The notes beneath the pieces were generated by a model. It saw only the letters and a list, made by a program, of their open reading frames with translations. It was not told the origin of the DNA and did not search any database. Source: Methylotetracoccus sp. (GTDB lineage Bacteria > Pseudomonadota > Gammaproteobacteria > Methylococcales > Methylococcaceae). From it: 9,857 nt of DNA. Positions 6,927 through 9,857 of this stretch are shown here, in pieces. The position numbers and the translations under genes were made by a program. Each line of letters begins with the position of its first letter. Within the stretch, counting starts at the first letter, position 1. The stretch spans positions 1 through 9,857 of the forward strand of contig JALORT010000037.1 of assembly GCA_025458755.1 (NCBI GenBank). Direction: 5' to 3'.

Positions 6927-6942
6927 ACTGGATCGGCTCGCC

Positions 6943-6962
6943 CGGACAAGTCGTTATGTCCG
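6943..6962. terminator. Weak hairpin between convergent genes
   Basis: CGGACA (6943-6948) pairs perfectly with TGTCCG (6957-6962) around an 8-base loop. It lies 16 bases after the membrane-protein stop and in the 146-base gap before the convergent SpoIIAA-like gene, where a bidirectional terminator is expected. There is no T-run on either side, so intrinsic termination is uncertain. Confidence 0.25.
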
Positions 6963-7072
6963 CACACTCGCCCCCGCAGCAGCAACCATGGAATCCTGCA
7001 GCGGCCTTTGCCGAATCATGGCGGATTGCTCCGCGATACGGGCTGGGAGAGAGACCCGAGCCGATGCCGTTT

Positions 7073-7432
7073 TCACCTCCGCACCCAATCCTCGGCCTCC
7101 GCCAGCGAACCGGGACCAAAAAACTCGATCTCCGTCGCCCTGAATCCTTTCCCGACAAAAAGAAAGGCATCCTCTTCCCAGCACTCCTCGCCCACGATCG
7201 CCATCCTTTCGATGTCGTTACCGTGCTCCATCAAGAAACCGACATCCTCCCATCCTTTCCCCCGCTCCCATCCCAGAAAATTTTCGAGCCTGACCAACAG
7301 TCTGATCTTTTGCCCCCTCGCGATCAGTTCCGCGGCGCCGGCCTGCAAAGCTGCAAGGTCCGAAGGCCGCATGCGGTCGGAAATTCGCACGCCAATCACG
7401 TTATTCTCGGTTCCAAGAATCTCGTACGCCAT
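7073..7432 (-). CDS. SpoIIAA-like STAS-domain protein
   Basis: The protein has 119 residues and no signal or membrane segment, so it is cytoplasmic. It fits the SpoIIAA-like family (STAS/SEC14-type alpha-beta fold): an opening strand NVIGVRISDRM, a first helix RPSDLAALQAGAAELI, the strand KIRLLVRLENFLGW (42-55), then GNDIERMAIVGEECWEE (71-87), a very typical phrase of this family, and a closing EIEFF...EAEDWV helix. Such proteins are linked by fold to anti-sigma antagonists and lipid-binding modules, but this subfamily has no firm function. The conserved phosphorylatable Ser of true anti-sigma antagonists is not evident. The ATG at 7432 has an AGGA 4-7 bases upstream. Two copies of an 8-base repeat stand directly in front of it. 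It converges with the membrane-protein gene and lies 417 bases downstream of the 92-residue gene on the same strand. Confidence 0.82.
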   Translation of the reverse strand: MAYEILGTENNVIGVRISDRMRPSDLAALQAGAAELIARGQKIRLLVRLENFLGWERGKGWEDVGFLMEHGNDIERMAIVGEECWEEDAFLFVGKGFRATEIEFFGPGSLAEAEDWVRR

Positions 7433-7439
7433 GGTTCCT

Positions 7440-7461
7440 GTGATTATCCAACGGTGATTAT
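7440..7461 (-). repeat. 8-base direct repeat in front of the SpoIIAA-like gene
   Basis: Read on the minus strand, ATAATCAC occurs at 7461-7454 and again at 7447-7440, 14 bases apart, the second copy abutting the AGGA ribosome binding site. A role in regulation or translation is possible but unproven. Confidence 0.35.
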
Positions 7462-7737
7462 TGAAACACCCGAAGGGCGCTGAGCACGCACCAAACGGCT
7501 TCGGTGGATGCGCTGAACATTTTCGCCGGCGTTTTTTCCTAGCGCCGCGCCGGACCGGGCTCGGCTGCCTTGGACATCAGTGGAATGTGTGCTCCCATCT
7601 CGACATCGCCTGCGACCTTCAACACACTCCCGACTTGCGAAAAACCTCGCGGAGGATCCCACGACAGCCACCCAGATCCAAAAGCGAAAATCAAGAGCCG
7701 CTCCGATCAGACGCCATGCATGCCATCTGTAAGAGTT

Positions 7738-7812
7738 GGTGCTCGGGCAGAACAGCCGCTCGCGGCTGGAACGAATTGCGGGGACCGTGATCGGTCCAGA
7801 GCACCGCTGTTC
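7738..7812. other. Candidate structured RNA/DNA element with nested and crossing stems
   Basis: Four perfect pairings lie in 75 bases. Stem A pairs GGTGCTC (7738-7744) with GAGCACC (7799-7805). Inside it, stem B pairs CAGCCG (7753-7758) with CGGCTG (7763-7768) around CTCG, and stem C pairs GGACCG (7782-7787) with CGGTCC (7792-7797) around TGAT; A, B and C form a three-way junction. Stem D pairs GAACAGC (7750-7756) with GCTGTTC (7806-7812); it crosses A and competes with B, so it implies a pseudoknot or alternative fold. A fifth, weaker pairing is GCTGT (7806-7810) with ACAGC (7826-7830). No T-run follows on either strand. On the minus strand the element begins 37 bases after the stop of the 92-residue gene. 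It is not a tRNA (no anticodon arm, no T-loop consensus) and lacks integron attC end boxes. The function is unknown. Confidence 0.5.
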
Positions 7813-7849
7813 CTCATCGCGGACGACAGCTCTCGCCAGTCACCATGAT

Positions 7850-8128
7850 CTACGATGACTTTTCATTTTCGACTGCCTTTTCCGTAATCTCTTTGTAGAG
7901 GTGGAGTACCTCGGTATAGAGTTCCTGATATTCGGGATGCCGGTCGACCAGCGGCATGATTTGCTGCGCAGACTCGTAGACTTCGTGTAAAAACGCAAGA
8001 TCACGATCTTCTAGCCGGTCGCCCCGGTCCACCCTCTCCTTGATTTCAAGCGCTCTGGGAAGTCTCTGCGTGCGCAGGCGATCCAAAATGGCGCTGGCGA
8101 CACCAAGGTCCTTGTTCGGGTCACTCAT
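7850..8128 (-). CDS. Conserved-type small helical protein of unknown function
   Basis: The protein has 92 residues with no signal or membrane segment. It is highly charged and looks wholly alpha-helical: a first helix around ASAILDRLRTQRLPRALEIK, a turn at RGDRLEDRD (35-43), a second helix LAFLHEVYESAQQIMPLV, a short break at DRHPEY, then a third helix LYTEVLHLYKEITEKA. The sequence resembles conserved hypothetical proteins I associate with gammaproteobacteria, but I cannot name a function. The ATG at 8128 has GGAG 7 bases upstream, a good ribosome binding site. The 342-residue gene ends 112 bases upstream on the same strand, so one transcript is likely, with the small protein second. Its stop (TAG) is followed after 37 bases by the structured element. 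Confidence 0.8.
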   Translation of the reverse strand: MSDPNKDLGVASAILDRLRTQRLPRALEIKERVDRGDRLEDRDLAFLHEVYESAQQIMPLVDRHPEYQELYTEVLHLYKEITEKAVENEKSS

Positions 8129-8240
8129 AATTCTTCTCCGATAGATGGTTATGGTTGGTGAAATCCGAGTGTTGCTGACAAAGATAACTAGTATCCGCGC
8201 GACTCAGAGGGCTGCCGCGCTCGAACGAACCCCGCCAGCC

Positions 8241-9269
8241 TCATGCCAAGTAACGGGCCGCCTGTTTCAAGAAATCAGGCTGCTCCGGAATCTCGCCACG
8301 CGGCACGCGTCCCAGCAAGACAGTTCTGGTTATCCCGCTAGCTGCAAATAACTCCGTCAGCTCGATTTCCGAGGACGGAACCGTCGAGGTATCCGAGTGC
8401 TTGATTCCCCGGTAGTCGAGACGAAGACAGATTCGGCGTGTCGCAAGCCAGTCTGCCGGAGAGCCCATCGTCTCGGCGATGAGGTCGAGGCTTTGCTCGA
8501 GACTCAAGGCACTGGCACCAAACTGGCCAAGCTCCGCGTCGATCGCTTCGATTTCTGCTTCGAACGCGCCGACGTCCAACGATGGCCCGGGGTGCTCAGC
8601 GAGCATGGCCCCTAGACCCCAGTCGCCCGCCCTCATCGCCTCGAGCTTTCGCCGGAGCAGCCGGCGCTGCTGCTCCAGTTCACCCCGCTTCTTTCTCTCC
8701 GTCGTGAGTCGTTCCAAAGCCCGCTCAAGAAGGTAGTCGAACCCACGCTTTTTCAGTTCCTGCCGGCTCTCCGCCTCGGTGGCTGCAGCGGCGAGATAGC
8801 GGTGACGGCAGAAGTTGACCGCCACCTGCATGACATCTCGCCGGATGGCATCACCCGCGAGTTCCGTGCCCAGCACGGTCCGCTCTTCTCTCTCCATCAC
8901 CAGCAACCCAAAAATGTCGTCCGAACAAATGGGCCCGCGCGAAGCAAGATAGCCTCGCACATTCCTCCAGCCACCCAACACGTGCTGAAGCTGTTCGGCT
9001 GAACTGAAGAATGCGCGGACTAGGGGGCTGCTGCCGAAAGCTAGCCGACTAATCTCCGCCGCAGGGGGGAAGCTGTCAACCAGCGCGATGACATGGCTCA
9101 CGGCACACTCCAAAGGCGCCCGCAGACGCTTTCGATAGTCGCCCAACGCCCGCAGACGCCGGTCCGTCGCATCCACCGTCCGTTCTGTCGCGGCATCGAT
9201 CAAGGCGCGATCGCACAGCGCGTCGGGCTGCTCCGCGGAACCAAAAAGCTTACTCAGGAACTTAAGCAC
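8241..9269 (-). CDS. 342-residue protein of unknown function with a coiled-coil segment
   Basis: The protein begins with a GTG codon (MLKFLSKLFGS), has no signal peptide or membrane segment and appears mostly helical. Regions that can be told apart: residues 1-50, charged helix ending in RALGDYRKRLRAP; 50-110, helices around HVIALVDSFPPAAEISRLAF; 110-175, LLVMEREERTVLG and RRDVMQVAVNFCRHRY; 175-215, a strongly charged run rich in Glu, Arg, Lys and Leu that should form a coiled coil; 240-265, another Leu/Glu-rich helix; and a C-terminal part with short strands LRLDYRGIKH, SEIELTELF and TRTVLLGRVPRGEIP. The ELE-L then RVVLLGR-like ending could be a small beta unit. I recognise no catalytic motif and do not assign a function. 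No in-frame ATG offers a better start; the ribosome binding site is weak and partly inside a GCCGCG/CGCGGC hairpin (9278-9300). The 92-residue gene follows after 112 bases. Confidence 0.84.
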   Translation of the reverse strand: MLKFLSKLFGSAEQPDALCDRALIDAATERTVDATDRRLRALGDYRKRLRAPLECAVSHVIALVDSFPPAAEISRLAFGSSPLVRAFFSSAEQLQHVLGGWRNVRGYLASRGPICSDDIFGLLVMEREERTVLGTELAGDAIRRDVMQVAVNFCRHRYLAAAATEAESRQELKKRGFDYLLERALERLTTERKKRGELEQQRRLLRRKLEAMRAGDWGLGAMLAEHPGPSLDVGAFEAEIEAIDAELGQFGASALSLEQSLDLIAETMGSPADWLATRRICLRLDYRGIKHSDTSTVPSSEIELTELFAASGITRTVLLGRVPRGEIPEQPDFLKQAARYLA

Positions 9270-9277
9270 GGAATCTC

Positions 9278-9300
9278 GCCGCGCGGAAACGCAACGCGGC
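9278..9300 (-). promoter_or_regulatory. Hairpin just upstream of the GTG start of the 342-residue gene
   Basis: GCCGCG (9278-9283) pairs with CGCGGC (9295-9300) around 11 bases. In the minus-strand RNA the stem ends 8 bases before the GTG and would cover the first bases of the only weak Shine-Dalgarno-like segment (GGCGAG). It may lower translation initiation, but GC-rich stems of this size are common. Confidence 0.3.
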
Positions 9301-9857
9301 CGTTGTGATGTTTGGGAAGAAGCCGCAGTGGCATCGTGTTATCGACGGTAGTTCAACTCGGGCAAAGTAAAAAAATCAACGTGTTGCCGTTTGGGGCGCC
9401 CCCGGAGGGCTTCACCAAGCGCCAAGAGGACGACGCGACTAGACACGCGGCTGACTACAGACAACCAAACGGTTTGCCGGAAGGCGGGCGCGCAGTGACA
9501 ATCCGCCGATGCCACCTCCCTCGCACATACAGCGACACCGGAAACAGCCGCCACTCCTCTCCAACACGATCAGCTATGGAATCCCCCGGCGGCACTGCCG
9601 GCAGCGGTGCGGATTGCTGCGCGAGTGCGCCGCACCGCCGGCGCATGGCAGTCAGCTCCTTTGTTGGTGACCGGAAGATGTCACTCTGCTGTGGTTCAGG
9701 CGTGCTTGCTGGTATCCCTCCCGACACGGCGGTGCCCCTGTTCTATTTCTGCTTTCTTGTCGATTCGATCGTTCAACTTTTCAGGAACGCGGTGTTTCCT
9801 TGTACTCTAGCCCGCCGAATCTCGGCCAGCTCCTACTGGGCGCCGCAGTTCATCGGC
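9301..9857. other. Right-end region without a supported gene
   Basis: I can support no gene in these 557 bases. Two overlapping minus-strand frames (9455-9727, 90 residues; 9339-9554, 71 residues) and a plus-strand frame open to the window end from a GTG at 9732 have no recognisable domain. Visible structure includes a 10-base palindrome GGGGCGCCCC (9393-9402) and a run of seven A at 9369-9375, which reads as seven T on the minus strand after a weak 4-bp AACG/CGTT stem. That could be a poor terminator for something arriving from the right. The promoter of the 342-residue gene should lie here. Confidence 0.5.

Larger units (their letters stand above)
7433..7849. other. 417-base gap without a supported gene
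   Basis: The open frames here (for example 7461-7790 plus and 7444-7671 minus) read as Arg/Ser/Cys/His-rich peptides without domain or good start, so I do not call genes. The gap does contain structure: the repeat in front of the SpoIIAA-like gene, CCGGCG (7526-7531) pairing with CGCCGG (7548-7553) around a loop that includes six T, and the strongly structured stretch 7738-7812. It could be a long leader or 3' region of the minus-strand genes, or the home of a small RNA. Confidence 0.55.

Noticed and set aside
6410..7483. Plus-strand open frame of 357 codons running from the membrane-protein gene into the SpoIIAA-like gene
   Set aside because: It is out of frame with the first gene and antisense to the second, reading as His/Arg/Pro-rich sequence in both.
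7524..7553. Intrinsic terminator at CGCCGGCG followed by six T
   Set aside because: The 8-base palindrome leaves no loop, and no plus-strand gene precedes it; the alternative 6-bp stem puts the T-run inside the loop.
7738..7805. tRNA, because of the 68-base length and 7-bp closing stem
   Set aside because: There are only two inner arms, both 6-bp stems with tetraloops, no anticodon arm and no T-loop consensus.
7736..7812. Integron attC site, because of the folded inverted repeats
   Set aside because: The conserved RYYYAAC and GTTRRRY end boxes are not present and no gene cassette or integrase is in view.

Overview
The window is GC-rich bacterial chromosomal DNA. Every recognisable gene is of proteobacterial type (orotidine 5'-phosphate decarboxylase, CinA, protein-L-isoaspartate methyltransferase, Rap1a/Tai-like, DUF6134-like and SpoIIAA-like proteins). 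The set fits a gammaproteobacterium, possibly of the methanotroph/Methylococcales or purple-sulfur type. That placement is inference from protein flavour and cannot be proved here. I see no rRNA, tRNA, CRISPR array, insertion sequence or phage gene.

Layout. Bases 1-1010 hold three minus-strand genes: a small exported Rap1a/Tai-like protein, a glycine-rich lipoprotein 2 bases downstream, and then the start of pyrF, which runs off the left edge. A 309-base gap follows, then a minus-strand exported DUF6134-like protein (1320-1994). A roughly 350-base divergent intergenic region carries a perfect palindrome, two tandem hairpins and a 10-base direct repeat. Next, on the plus strand, come a cinA homologue (2345-3601) and a two-gene unit of a probably exported pcm (3753-4490) and a large polytopic membrane protein with a spermidine-synthase-like SAM domain (4503-6926). 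The right third is on the minus strand: a SpoIIAA-like STAS protein (7073-7432), a 417-base non-coding gap, a 92-residue helical protein (7850-8128) and a 342-residue protein (8241-9269), followed by about 590 bases in which I can support no gene.

Points of interest. The cinA homologue keeps its N-terminal CinA/MoCF motifs, but the C-terminal amidase domain has lost its ESCTGG signature. The Pcm carries a signal peptide and has Ala where the family normally has Ser in its GQTISQP loop. Its partner is a membrane protein whose SAM domain keeps the nucleotide-binding motif but not the usual spermidine-synthase catalytic motif. Together they could be an envelope-associated modification system, which is inference. 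In the gap at 7433-7849 a stretch of about 75 bases (7738-7812) holds four perfect 6- or 7-bp complementary pairings, two of them mutually crossing. It is the best candidate for an undescribed structured RNA or DNA element.

The 342- and 92-residue proteins look like a co-transcribed pair of unknown function.
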